A stretch of DNA of 64,000 nucleotides from G963422745 sp963422745 (GTDB lineage Bacteria > Actinomycetota > Acidimicrobiia > Acidimicrobiales > Aldehydirespiratoraceae): the NCBI GenBank assembly GCA_963422745.1, contig OY730477.1, positions 2,046,001-2,110,000 of the forward strand, written 5' to 3'. Under the pieces are notes generated by a model. That model made no database searches. It was not told the origin of the DNA and saw only the letters and a program-made list of their open reading frames with translations. This document shows positions 8,711-17,489 of the stretch, one piece after another (the first letter of the stretch is position 1; each line of letters opens with the position of its first letter). Position numbers and translations under genes: made by a program.

Positions 8711-9877
8711 ATGACCGTCGGGGCGCTCGACGGGACCCTGGTTCTGGACCTTGCCTCGGTCGGGCCCGGCGCGCGTGCGACTCGTTACCTGTCGGACTAC
8801 GGCGCGGATGTAGTCAAGGTCGGCCCGACACCAAGACACGGGTCCAAAGTGATCGCAGCGCCCTTCTACGCCTACAGCGGGCATCGTCGCTGCAGGCGAG
8901 CACGGTTGGATCTCAAAGCACCGGCGGGTCGTCAGGCGTTTTTGGACCTGGCCGCTATCGCCGACGTGGTGGTGGAGAGCTTTCGCCCTGGTGTGGTTCA
9001 CCGACTCGGCATCGGCTTCTCCGACGTTGAGGCAGTCAATGAACGAATCGTGTATTGCTCGATCAGCGGGATGGGCCAGACGGGTCCCAAAGCCAACTGG
9101 GCCGGACACGACCTCAACTATCTGGCTGTCGGCGGATACCTTGATTGCAGCGGCCGCAGCAGCGACGGATCACCAGCCTTACCGGGTGCCACCGTTGCCG
9201 ATATCGCCGCTGGTGGCATGCACGCAGCCATGGCGGTCATGGGCGCACTTCTGCGACGCGAAAGAACCGGAACGGGCGAGTTCTTGGATGTGTCCGTCTC
9301 AGACGGTGTATTCGCGATGATGTCGTTGTACGTAGACGAATACCTCGCCACGGGCACTGAACCAGGGCCGGGCCACTACATCCTTACCGGGCGCTACGCC
9401 TGCTACGACATCTACCGGTGCGGCGACGGAAAATACCTGTCTGTTGGGGCGATAGAACCGGTGTTCTGGCGAAATCTATGTTCGAAGCTCGGTCTTGAGC
9501 GGTATGTGGATGCGCAAATGGATGACAACTCCCAAGACGAGATCAGAGCCGCCGTGACGGGCGTGCTTGCCAGCAAAACCCGTGACCAGTGGGCTGAGTT
9601 ACTTGGCCCAGCCGACTGTTGCGTCGCACCAGTGCTCAGCGTCGCGGAGGCGGTCACCGATCCTCAGTACGTTGCGCGAGCCGTGGTAGCCGACGCGCAA
9701 CACGTCACCGAGGGCCAATTCCGCCAAACTGGGCCGGTGTGGGCTGGCACCACCCTGCCCGACGGGGCCTACCCAATTCGTTCATCGCGCACTACCGACA
9801 CCAAGGAGCTGTTGACGTTTGTGGGATACGACACCGAGCGAATTGAGCGCCTTGTGGCCGAAGGGGTACTGATATGA
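8711..9877 (+). CDS. CaiB/BaiF (family III) CoA-transferase
   Basis: 388 residues from ATG 8711, which starts directly at the family N terminus (GTLVLDLASVGPGARATRYL, then YGADVVKVGP). A longer frame opens inside the preceding gene but has no homology there. ARLDLKAPAGRQAFLDL, VVESFRPGVVHRLGIG and the SISGMGQTGP block follow. It overlaps the next gene by ATGA. It is the third CoA-transferase of this segment and probably loads the substrate that the adjacent dehydrogenases oxidise. Confidence 0.9.
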   Translation: MTVGALDGTLVLDLASVGPGARATRYLSDYGADVVKVGPTPRHGSKVIAAPFYAYSGHRRCRRARLDLKAPAGRQAFLDLAAIADVVVESFRPGVVHRLGIGFSDVEAVNERIVYCSISGMGQTGPKANWAGHDLNYLAVGGYLDCSGRSSDGSPALPGATVADIAAGGMHAAMAVMGALLRRERTGTGEFLDVSVSDGVFAMMSLYVDEYLATGTEPGPGHYILTGRYACYDIYRCGDGKYLSVGAIEPVFWRNLCSKLGLERYVDAQMDDNSQDEIRAAVTGVLASKTRDQWAELLGPADCCVAPVLSVAEAVTDPQYVARAVVADAQHVTEGQFRQTGPVWAGTTLPDGAYPIRSSRTTDTKELLTFVGYDTERIERLVAEGVLI

Positions 9878-11001
9878 CCATCAACTCGCTCGGCGACCAC
9901 GCGGACCTGCCCGCGGAGATCACCGAGGTGCTCAACGTCGCACAGTACTCGACCACTGCGAATTTCCCGGTGGAGTTGTCGTACTCCTATAACACCTTGG
10001 CAGCCACGGAGAATCCCAACCCGTTGTATTGGGATCAGGCTCTGGCAGACAAGTTGACCGGCGGTATGACCATGCCTTCAACGACGCTTTCGCTTTGGAT
10101 GAGACCACATCGCTGGGAACCGGGCAGCAGCGACGAGCAGGTGGCATTGAAGGTGCATTTTGATCTCAAAGATCGTCTCGAGCTGCCCGAGGCGATCATG
10201 AGTGACAACTCGCTGATCCTTTTCGAACCGGTCCGTCCCGGCGACGTAATCTCACATCATCAGGTACTTCGTTCGGTGAGCGCCCCGAAAACGACAAAGC
10301 TCGGAACTGGCCGGTTCTGGGTGATCGATGTCGAGTACCATAATCAGAACGGCACCCTGGTAGGGCTTGAGTCCTACACAGGTTTCGGTTACCGAAAGCG
10401 GGCGGCACCGGTGGCTGGGGCAGCTGACAGAGTCGCCTCTACGGCATCAACACCTCAAGATTGCAATGACACCGCACCCGCCGAGCAGCCATCTGAGTCA
10501 GAACAGCCAGCTGAGCGCAAGGCCGAAGCGGTTCGCTACCAGGTTCAGGCTCGGCCCGAGGGCGAGCCTCTAGGCGAGTTGCACCACGATGTGACGGCGA
10601 CGACCGTGGTGTTGGGTGCATTGGCGAGCCGTGACTGGAGGCCGATGCATCACGACCACAGGTTCGCCATCGAACGCAACGGAACTTCAGACATCTTCAT
10701 GAATGCACCCAACCTGGCTGCCTGGTTCGAGCGCTACATAACAGACTGGTCCGGTCCGACCGGCAGGATCGGCCGGATGGTGTTTCGCATCCGTGATTCG
10801 GTATTCCCTGGCGACCATATGGTCATCGCTGGCACGCTGGCGTCGCAGACAACCGACGAAACCGGCTGCACCTGGTCCCGGCTCGAGATCCACCTCTCGG
10901 TCGCCGATCGGCTTTGCTGCACGTGCTCAGCACGTGTGGCTGTGGCCACCGATTTGTCGGACAATCCCTGGGCTCGCCGCGGCGAAGCCTGGAAACCCTG
11001 A
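9874..11001 (+). CDS. Double-hotdog protein: FAS1-like dehydratase fused to MaoC-like domain
   Basis: 375 residues. Residues about 20-175 form an N-terminal hotdog similar to the MaoC-type FAS1-like dehydratase domain; after a charged Ala/Pro/Glu linker (about 180-220) a second MaoC-like hotdog begins, with the HHDHRFA segment as the probable hydratase region. It should hydrate an enoyl-CoA made by the neighbouring acyl-CoA dehydrogenases. ATGA overlap upstream and an 8-bp gap downstream place it in the same operon. Confidence 0.82.
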   Translation: MTINSLGDHADLPAEITEVLNVAQYSTTANFPVELSYSYNTLAATENPNPLYWDQALADKLTGGMTMPSTTLSLWMRPHRWEPGSSDEQVALKVHFDLKDRLELPEAIMSDNSLILFEPVRPGDVISHHQVLRSVSAPKTTKLGTGRFWVIDVEYHNQNGTLVGLESYTGFGYRKRAAPVAGAADRVASTASTPQDCNDTAPAEQPSESEQPAERKAEAVRYQVQARPEGEPLGELHHDVTATTVVLGALASRDWRPMHHDHRFAIERNGTSDIFMNAPNLAAWFERYITDWSGPTGRIGRMVFRIRDSVFPGDHMVIAGTLASQTTDETGCTWSRLEIHLSVADRLCCTCSARVAVATDLSDNPWARRGEAWKP

Positions 11002-11009
11002 AGGGCGCC

Positions 11010-12200
11010 ATGCTTGATCTGGATCTCAGCGAAGACCAGGAGATGCTGCGCGGACTGGTCCGGGACCTGTGCAGTGACCTTGCCCCGCTTGACACCGTGC
11101 GCGCGCTCGAAGACGATCCGGTCGGGATAGCTGTTGAATTGTGGTCCAAGCTCGGTGAGCTGGGACTTTGTGGATTGATGATCCCCACCGACCACGGCGG
11201 CAGCGCAATGTCGCTACTTGAGGGCGTCGTTTTGTACAGCGAGCTGGGTAGGGCCTTGGCGCCTGTACCGCATTTCGTGAGTTGTGTGCTGTCCGCCGGG
11301 GCACTTCTCAAAGGCGCCGTCGCCGGACCCGATAACCCCGGACCCGATAGCCAACAATCAACCGCAAACGGTCCGGACAGTTCCAGCGGTGAGCGCCTGG
11401 GGCTGCTTCGTTCGATTGCGTCGGGCGACACGATCGTCGTTCCGGCGTGGACCGAACCTGGCGGTGGCCATTCTCCACGCGGTATACAAACCATCGCAAC
11501 CGCCGACGGCGACCACGTCGTACTTTCCGGCTCCAAGATGCATGTGTACTTCGCGGCGGCTGCGGACCATTTGCTTGTCGCTGCCCGTAGCGGTGCGGCC
11601 GATACCGACATTGACCTTTTTCTGGTGCCCTCTAACTCAGCTGGCGTGTCACTTGAGCAACGCATGTCGATCTCGTCGGACACTCAGTACCGGGTAGATC
11701 TCGACAATGTCGTGATCAGTAGCGCCAATCGGGTCGGCACTGCCGGTAGCGGCTGGGAGATATGGGACTCGGTCATGAACGAAGCCGCGATACTGTCCGC
11801 CGCGCTAGCAGTTGGCGGTGCTGAACGCGCCTTGGAGATGGCAGCGGAGTACGCAACGAACCGTCGCCAGTTCGACAAATCGCTTGCGGAGTTCCAGTCG
11901 ATCTCGCATTACCTAGCCGATGCCCGGACCGAACTTGACGGGGCAAGGCTCCTCACTTACGAAGCGGCCTGGGCGCATAGTCGTGACCTTGACATCGCCC
12001 GGCTCGCACCAATGAGCAAGCTGTTCGCCTGCCGGGTGTATCGCGACATCACCGCCATGGCTCAGCAGGTCTTCGGTGGTATCGGTTTCACCTTGGACTA
12101 CGACATACAACTCTATTTTCGCCGTGCCAAGCAGCTTCAGATCATGTGGTGGGACACTGCGGAGTGCGAGGATCGGGTAGCTGCGGCTGTCCTTGATTGA
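11010..12200 (+). CDS. Acyl-CoA dehydrogenase
   Basis: 396 residues from ATG 11010 (a longer frame overlaps the previous gene and lacks homology). LDLSEDQEMLRGLVRDL is the family N terminus; the C-terminal NRRQFDKSLAEFQSISHYLAD and QQVFGGIGFTLDYDIQLYFR blocks are clear. An inserted Gly/Pro/Ser-rich loop (about residues 105-130) is atypical. It ends a five-gene plus-strand operon and converges on a minus-strand dehydrogenase pair with only 15 bp between. Confidence 0.92.
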   Translation: MLDLDLSEDQEMLRGLVRDLCSDLAPLDTVRALEDDPVGIAVELWSKLGELGLCGLMIPTDHGGSAMSLLEGVVLYSELGRALAPVPHFVSCVLSAGALLKGAVAGPDNPGPDSQQSTANGPDSSSGERLGLLRSIASGDTIVVPAWTEPGGGHSPRGIQTIATADGDHVVLSGSKMHVYFAAAADHLLVAARSGAADTDIDLFLVPSNSAGVSLEQRMSISSDTQYRVDLDNVVISSANRVGTAGSGWEIWDSVMNEAAILSAALAVGGAERALEMAAEYATNRRQFDKSLAEFQSISHYLADARTELDGARLLTYEAAWAHSRDLDIARLAPMSKLFACRVYRDITAMAQQVFGGIGFTLDYDIQLYFRRAKQLQIMWWDTAECEDRVAAAVLD

Positions 12201-12215
12201 ACGCACAGCGTGGGG

Positions 12216-13352
12216 CTAGGTGATCGGATCTACCTGTCCTGCGCGTCGGGCAATGCTGCGGCCCAGTGCATCAAGATGCTCCTCGGCGCACCCAAGGGTC
12301 AGTTCGAGTTGGCGGGCCAGCAGAAAATGTCGGTGCAGCGGGTAATCCCGATCTACGCCCACACCACCGTGGACATGCACCGCTGCGTGCATCACCCTAA
12401 ACCCAGCCTCTGCTGCCCAGTATCGCGCTACCGCGATTTGATCGTCGGCTGGCAGGCCCGCGTCAATACGCCACGCCGCCTGATATGCGCTGAGCGTGAT
12501 CGCCTCGGTGTCGATGTAGCTATCACCCGCTCGGTTGCTAACCGACTGAAAGGTTGCGATCGGACGATCGAACTGGATCCGCTGCTTGGTGTAGTCAGCC
12601 GCGAGACGGATCGCTGAGCGAGCTGCTCCCGCGACCATCATGCACATCGCGGTATTGACCCGTTGGCTGATCCACCCCAGGACCTCTGTGCCGCGGCCCG
12701 CGCCCAACACAGCGTCGCCATCAACGGTCGCGTTCGTGAAAGTGACGGCGGCCATCGGGTGTCCGGTTGTGACCTCAACCCGCTCGCGTGTCACCCCTTC
12801 AGCGTTGGCGGGGACCAGCAGAACCCCGGTCGAATCGTCGTCCATGCGTGCTGGCACAACCAGAACGTCGGCATCCAAACCCGCCTGCACCATGGGTTTG
12901 TAACCGTCCACAACGAAGGCGTTGCCGACCCTACGTGCGACCGTCGCTGGTTCGCCAAGCGGTGTTCCCATTTCGTACAGGCATGCAGAACCGAGCGTGG
13001 TGCCAGCGGCGATGCCGCTGAGCCACTGGTCGCGCTGTGTGTCGGTGCCGAACTCTGCGATCGGCATGGCTGTCATTACCACGCTCGGTAATACCGGGAC
13101 TGGCGAGGCGTGCGCCCCGACAGCCTCCAGGGTCATGGCCGTGGCCAGATATCCGAGTTCAGCACCACCGTGGCTTTCCGGAAGCGACGCCCCGAGCACC
13201 CCCGCAGTTGCCAGTGCAGCCCAGCACTCGCTGTCCACATGGTCATCTGCGTCGGCGAGACGCTTGAGTCTTTCGTGTTCGCAATGATCGCCAATGATCC
13301 GATCCGCCAGATCGAAGATCGCCTGTTCGGCTTCGCCAAGATCGAAGTCCAT
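12216..13352 (-). CDS. Acyl-CoA dehydrogenase (second member of a dehydrogenase pair)
   Basis: 378 residues from the ATG at 13352. MDFDLGEAEQAIFDLADRI is the alpha-domain start; TKQRIQFDRPIATFQSVSNR and HVHGGVGVDRDYPLHRHFL are the C-terminal blocks. It starts 4 bp after the stop of the next dehydrogenase upstream, so the two are co-transcribed. Adjacent unequal dehydrogenases of this type commonly form heterotetramers in steroid or bulky-acyl side-chain catabolism; that assembly is inferred, not shown. Confidence 0.92.
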   Translation of the reverse strand: MDFDLGEAEQAIFDLADRIIGDHCEHERLKRLADADDHVDSECWAALATAGVLGASLPESHGGAELGYLATAMTLEAVGAHASPVPVLPSVVMTAMPIAEFGTDTQRDQWLSGIAAGTTLGSACLYEMGTPLGEPATVARRVGNAFVVDGYKPMVQAGLDADVLVVPARMDDDSTGVLLVPANAEGVTRERVEVTTGHPMAAVTFTNATVDGDAVLGAGRGTEVLGWISQRVNTAMCMMVAGAARSAIRLAADYTKQRIQFDRPIATFQSVSNRAGDSYIDTEAITLSAYQAAWRIDAGLPADDQIAVARYWAAEAGFRVMHAAVHVHGGVGVDRDYPLHRHFLLARQLELTLGCAEEHLDALGRSIARRAGQVDPIT

Positions 13353-13356
13353 CAGT

Positions 13357-14568
13357 TCAGCGATCCGCTCGCGGGTAGCCCAGAGCAAACTGCGAGATGA
13401 GGTCTCTCTGCATCTCGTTGGTTCCGCCGCCGAACGTGAGGATTGGAGTCGATCGATACTGCATTTCGAGTCTTGTGAGGTAACCGATCGACCCTTTGAC
13501 GATCGCTGCCTGCGGGCCGTAGATCTCCATCATTTGGCGGTAGGCGCGCAGGAAAAACTCGGTGCCGAACACCTTCACCGACGAGGAGTCAGCAACGAAT
13601 TGCCGCAGATGACCCGGATCCAGTTCCGACGATTCAAGCCCATCTATGCGTGTGGCGACTTGCCAGGCGACCTTCCAGTTCATCAATCGCAGAAACTCCA
13701 CTCCGGCGGTGATCTCGGCCAGATTTCGCTGCACCCAGGGCTTATCGATAAGGCGGGTGCCGTCGGCTAGTTCGGTGCTGTGTGCAAATTCGATCGTTTC
13801 TTCAAGCGCCTTGGTCACCATGCCACTCGAACAGATCGTTACCCGCTCCCGGTTGAGCTGGCCTGTGATCAGACCCCAACCGCCGTTCTCGTCACCGATC
13901 AAAGTCGTAGCCGGAACTCTCACGTCATCAAAGTAGGTGTGGTTGATGTTGTGACTCGACAACAACTCAAGCGGCTCAATGGACACGCCCGGGGTGTCCA
14001 TCGGGATACAAAACAGCGAGATCCCCTTGTGTTTCTTGACGTTCGGGTTGGTGCGGGCGGCAAGCCAGATGTAGTCGGCACCTTTCGCGAGCGAGGTCCA
14101 GGTCTTCTGCCCGTTGATGACGTACTCGTCACCGTCTCGAACAGCACGGGTGCTCAGAGATGCGAGGTCCGTGCCGGCATCAGGCTCGGAGTAGCCGATA
14201 CAGAACACGAGTTCACCGCGGGAGATCCGGGGCAGAAAATATTCCTTTTGTTCCGGCGACCCGAACTGCATGATGGTCGGCCCGACGGTGTTGATCGTGA
14301 GCATCGGGATCGGCGCGCCAAGGGCGACAGACTCATCGAACATGACGAACTGCTCCACCGCGGAGTAACCACGCCCGCCGTATTCGGTGGGCCAACCGAC
14401 TGTGAGCCAGCCGTCGGTTCCCATCTTCCCGACGATCTCGCGGTGCACCGGACCTGTACCATCCTCACAGGCAAGCTTTTCTCTCACGTCGTCGGTGAGA
14501 AGTTCGCCATAGTACGCGCGTAGCTCTTGTCGCAACGCCTGCTGGTTCTCGTCGTAACCGATGTACAT
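13357..14568 (-). CDS. Acyl-CoA dehydrogenase (first member of a dehydrogenase pair)
   Basis: 403 residues from ATG 14568, seven codons inside the longest frame, where the family N terminus begins (MYIGYDENQQALRQELRAYY). GYSEPDAGTDLASLSTRA and INGQKTWTSLAKGADYIWLAART cover the FAD/substrate region, and the C terminus ends GGGTNEMQRDLISQFALGYP. With the downstream partner it forms a two-gene unit convergent with the 7.5-12.2 kb operon. Confidence 0.93.
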   Translation of the reverse strand: MYIGYDENQQALRQELRAYYGELLTDDVREKLACEDGTGPVHREIVGKMGTDGWLTVGWPTEYGGRGYSAVEQFVMFDESVALGAPIPMLTINTVGPTIMQFGSPEQKEYFLPRISRGELVFCIGYSEPDAGTDLASLSTRAVRDGDEYVINGQKTWTSLAKGADYIWLAARTNPNVKKHKGISLFCIPMDTPGVSIEPLELLSSHNINHTYFDDVRVPATTLIGDENGGWGLITGQLNRERVTICSSGMVTKALEETIEFAHSTELADGTRLIDKPWVQRNLAEITAGVEFLRLMNWKVAWQVATRIDGLESSELDPGHLRQFVADSSSVKVFGTEFFLRAYRQMMEIYGPQAAIVKGSIGYLTRLEMQYRSTPILTFGGGTNEMQRDLISQFALGYPRADR

Positions 14569-14694
14569 GTCCGCGGTTCTAGCCGACACAACGTTGCTTA
14601 CCCAAACGTCGGCAACCGATTACCACGCGGGTTCGTTCCCAACTGATGGCGGGCACCGAGCTTGAACCTCCTTCCCCGCTCCGGCGAGTTGGGG

Positions 14695-14972
14695 TTCGTC
14701 GCCGCCAAATCGCGGGCGCCGAGCTTGGCGGCAGATGCGAAGACTGCAATGCAGGGGTTCGTTCCCACGAAATCGCGGGCGCCGAGCTTGGCGGCAGATG
14801 CGAAGACTGCAATGCAGGGGTTCGTTCCCACGAAATCGCGGGCGCCGAGCTTGGCGGCAGATGCGAAGACTGCAATGCAGGGGTTCGTTCCCACGAAATC
14901 GCGGGCGCCGAGCTTGGCGGCAGATGCGAAGACTGCAATGCAGGCTTTCGTCGCCACCCGTTCGCGGGCGCC
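14695..14972. repeat. 63-bp tandem repeat array between two convergent-spaced minus-strand genes
   Basis: About 4.4 copies of a 63-bp unit begin at 14695, 14758, 14821, 14884 and 14947 (last one partial and diverged; first one lightly diverged). The three central copies are identical. Each unit contains GCGGGCGCCGAGCTTGGCGG. The array fills the 425-bp gap between the dehydrogenase start and the sulfatase end. Being a multiple of three, it opens frames on both strands, but none has a start context or homology, so it is treated as non-coding. Confidence 0.9.
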
Positions 14973-14993
14973 ACGGGCCCACAGCCGAGCGGA

Positions 14994-17315
14994 TCACTCA
15001 AATGCGGCACCGGCTTGGCGAAGGAATTCCAGGAAACGTTCACCAGCATGTGGTGCGAGTTCACCGGGTGTGTAGGTCACAGCTTCAATCGAGCCGCTGT
15101 ATGGGAAGGTCCCGCGACGTTCATACACATCCCAACTCACAGGCGAACGACGATCAATGCCGACGTCAATACCTTCAAAAGGAGCCATGGCGAACAAGGC
15201 CCGACAAGGTGGCACCTCGATCGGCGCTGCGTCTTGAACAGTGATGCGTGGACACCAGGTAATGGGCTCGGGCTGCGTTACCTCAAAACAGATCGTAGTG
15301 ACTGTCTCGTTGATTGGTCCGGCATCAAATACGGTCATGTCGCCGTAGCCGTTGTGAGCAAACCAGACCCTTGAGTCCTCAACGTAGATGGCGTAGCCCC
15401 CACCTTGGTCACCATGTGCGACGAGCATGCCTTCGTTGCCCGGCTCCCAGGCAAACTTGATGTCAACGGCGAAGTCTCGCCCCGTGATCAACTGCAATGC
15501 CCGCCAACGTTCCACGGTTGCGGTTCCGGGGCGAATCCTGACCGGTTTGGCGTAGTCGTCGTTCCACGGTGGCTTCGTGATCATCTTGACGGCGTTGCCC
15601 TCGTCGAGAGGGAACACCTGATTGGCCCAGGCAGCGTCCTCCCAGGCGTCGCGCAACTCGGCGAGCTTGTCGGGATACTGTTCGGCGAGATCGACGGACT
15701 CAGTGGGGTCGTCGTTGAGGTTGTGCAGCTCCCAAACGTCGGCGGCGAACGATCGCCGTGGCCGGTGACAGGTCACCGCTGACCATCCGTCGCGGTAGTA
15801 GCCGCGATGACCGATCATTTCGTAGTACTGCTCGGGGTGGGTCGCCGTGGCGTGTTCGTCGCACAGGGTGGAAACCATCGAAGCTCCAGCGGCTGCAGGG
15901 AGCGAACGGCGTTGTCTCGTGATCGGTATCTTAAGCCCGGTCATCTCTGCCAGCGTCGGCAGCAAGTCGGTGATGTGTTGATACTGCTTGCGTAGCTGCC
16001 CGGCACCGTCAAGACCCGCTGGCCACGAAACGATGAACGGCACCTGATGGCCACCTTGATGCGTGTTCGTCTTGTAGAGCCGGAACGGAGTTCCCGACAC
16101 CATCGCCCAACCCATGGGATAGTGAGCCAGAGTCCTCGGCCCGCCCAACAGATCCAGTCGAGCGTGATCTGTGCTCACATCCTCAAGATCGGTTGGGCTA
16201 ATCTGTGAGAGAAGCGTCCGGAAATACGCCGATGTCCCATTGTGGAGACCCTCACGGGAGCCACCGTTGTCCGACGTGAACACCACGATGGTGTTGTCCC
16301 ATTCTCCCAAGGACTCGAGATGTGCTCTAAGGCGACCAAAGTTCTGGTCCACGTTGTCGACCATCCCAGCGAAGATCTCCATGTATCGCGCAAAGGTTTC
16401 TCGTTCGATCTCGCTGAGATCGTCCCATGGCTTAACCTCATGAAATTCTTCGCTGTTGCGTGGCGGAAGCTGAGCGTGTGATGGGATGACCCCGAGATCG
16501 AGTTGTCTGCGGTAACGCAGTTGGCGTGTCTCATCCCATCCCCTGTCGTAGCTGCCTCGGTACTTGTCAATGTCGGCTCTCTTGGCCTGCAAAGGGGCGT
16601 GAACCGCTCCGTGGGCGAAGTACAAGAAGAACGGCTTGTAAGGATGAGACGACCGCACCTCGTCGATCATCACAAGAGCGCGATCAGTGAGATCGTCGGT
16701 GAAGTAGTAGTCGTCTGGGTAGCGGTCGATTTGGACGTGGTGGTTGTCCTCATACAGCCGGTGTGGCTGATGGAAGTTGGTGAACCCGTCGAGGATCCCG
16801 TAGTAACGGTCGAACCCTCGCTGCAGTGGCCAACTGTGGCGCGACGCGGCCTCATGCAGGTCGGCGTCTTTGCACAGATGCCACTTGCCGACCATGAGCG
16901 ACGCCCAGCCACTGTCCCTGAACAATTCGGCCATGGTTACCGCGTCGTCACGAAGTTCGTGGGCGTAGCCGGGAAATCCTGGATCACTGTGTGCCACATG
17001 GCCCATACCCGCCATGTGGTGGTTGAGGCCGGTGAGCATTGATGCTCGTGTGGGGGAACACATCGGGTTAACGTGGAAGTTGGTGTAACGGATACCGTCG
17101 CTGGCGAGCCGATCCAGGTGAGGCGTGTGGATTTCGGATCCGTAGCAGCCGAGATCGGCAAACCCGAGATCGTCCGCGAGTATGACGATCACATTGGGGG
17201 CACCACTTGGTGGTTTCGGTGGTGTTGGCCATGCTGGCTCGGAGGTGGAGAAGACACGCCCGACCGTGCCTTCGAAGCCTGCATAAGCGGCAGTTTTGGC
17301 TGTGTCGGGCTTCAT
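14994..17315 (-). CDS. Arylsulfatase-type sulfatase
   Basis: 773 residues. PNVIVILADDLGFADLGCYG holds the metal-binding Asp pair; NPMCSPTRASMLTG contains the formylglycine site C86-x-P-x-R90, so an FGE-type maturase is needed. VGKWHLC, FTSDNGGSREG and a long C-terminal beta region complete a type I sulfatase of the long (about 750-residue) arylsulfatase A-like group. No signal peptide is visible, suggesting a cytoplasmic enzyme. It would hydrolyse a sulfate ester. It lies downstream of an amidohydrolase on the same strand. Confidence 0.95.
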   Translation of the reverse strand: MKPDTAKTAAYAGFEGTVGRVFSTSEPAWPTPPKPPSGAPNVIVILADDLGFADLGCYGSEIHTPHLDRLASDGIRYTNFHVNPMCSPTRASMLTGLNHHMAGMGHVAHSDPGFPGYAHELRDDAVTMAELFRDSGWASLMVGKWHLCKDADLHEAASRHSWPLQRGFDRYYGILDGFTNFHQPHRLYEDNHHVQIDRYPDDYYFTDDLTDRALVMIDEVRSSHPYKPFFLYFAHGAVHAPLQAKRADIDKYRGSYDRGWDETRQLRYRRQLDLGVIPSHAQLPPRNSEEFHEVKPWDDLSEIERETFARYMEIFAGMVDNVDQNFGRLRAHLESLGEWDNTIVVFTSDNGGSREGLHNGTSAYFRTLLSQISPTDLEDVSTDHARLDLLGGPRTLAHYPMGWAMVSGTPFRLYKTNTHQGGHQVPFIVSWPAGLDGAGQLRKQYQHITDLLPTLAEMTGLKIPITRQRRSLPAAAGASMVSTLCDEHATATHPEQYYEMIGHRGYYRDGWSAVTCHRPRRSFAADVWELHNLNDDPTESVDLAEQYPDKLAELRDAWEDAAWANQVFPLDEGNAVKMITKPPWNDDYAKPVRIRPGTATVERWRALQLITGRDFAVDIKFAWEPGNEGMLVAHGDQGGGYAIYVEDSRVWFAHNGYGDMTVFDAGPINETVTTICFEVTQPEPITWCPRITVQDAAPIEVPPCRALFAMAPFEGIDVGIDRRSPVSWDVYERRGTFPYSGSIEAVTYTPGELAPHAGERFLEFLRQAGAAFE

Positions 17316-17341
17316 CTCCTATACCGCCAGACAACCAGACG

Positions 17342-17379
17342 CGATGATGGCGCTGACCCCAAGGGCAGCGCCATCATCG
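17342..17379. promoter_or_regulatory. Strong hairpin upstream of the sulfatase gene
   Basis: A perfect 14-bp inverted repeat (17342-17355 with 17366-17379, arm GATGATGGCGCTG plus one flanking pair) with a 10-nt loop lies 27 bp before the sulfatase start and downstream of the amidohydrolase. There is no U tract on the minus-strand side, so an operator, attenuator or mRNA-stability element is as likely as a terminator. Confidence 0.5.
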
Positions 17380-17489
17380 TCCGAATCCCCCAATTCGGAA
17401 ACCCTGGAACTGGTTTGTCTCAACTTCAACATACCCCACAAAGCGCCTCATTGTAAATCTCATCGGAATAATCCCCAAGAATTTGAAGG

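Noticed and set aside
14646..15374. Frames of 120-240 codons through the 63-bp array
   Set aside because: Created by a unit divisible by three; different content on each frame, no ribosome site, overlaps the sulfatase end.
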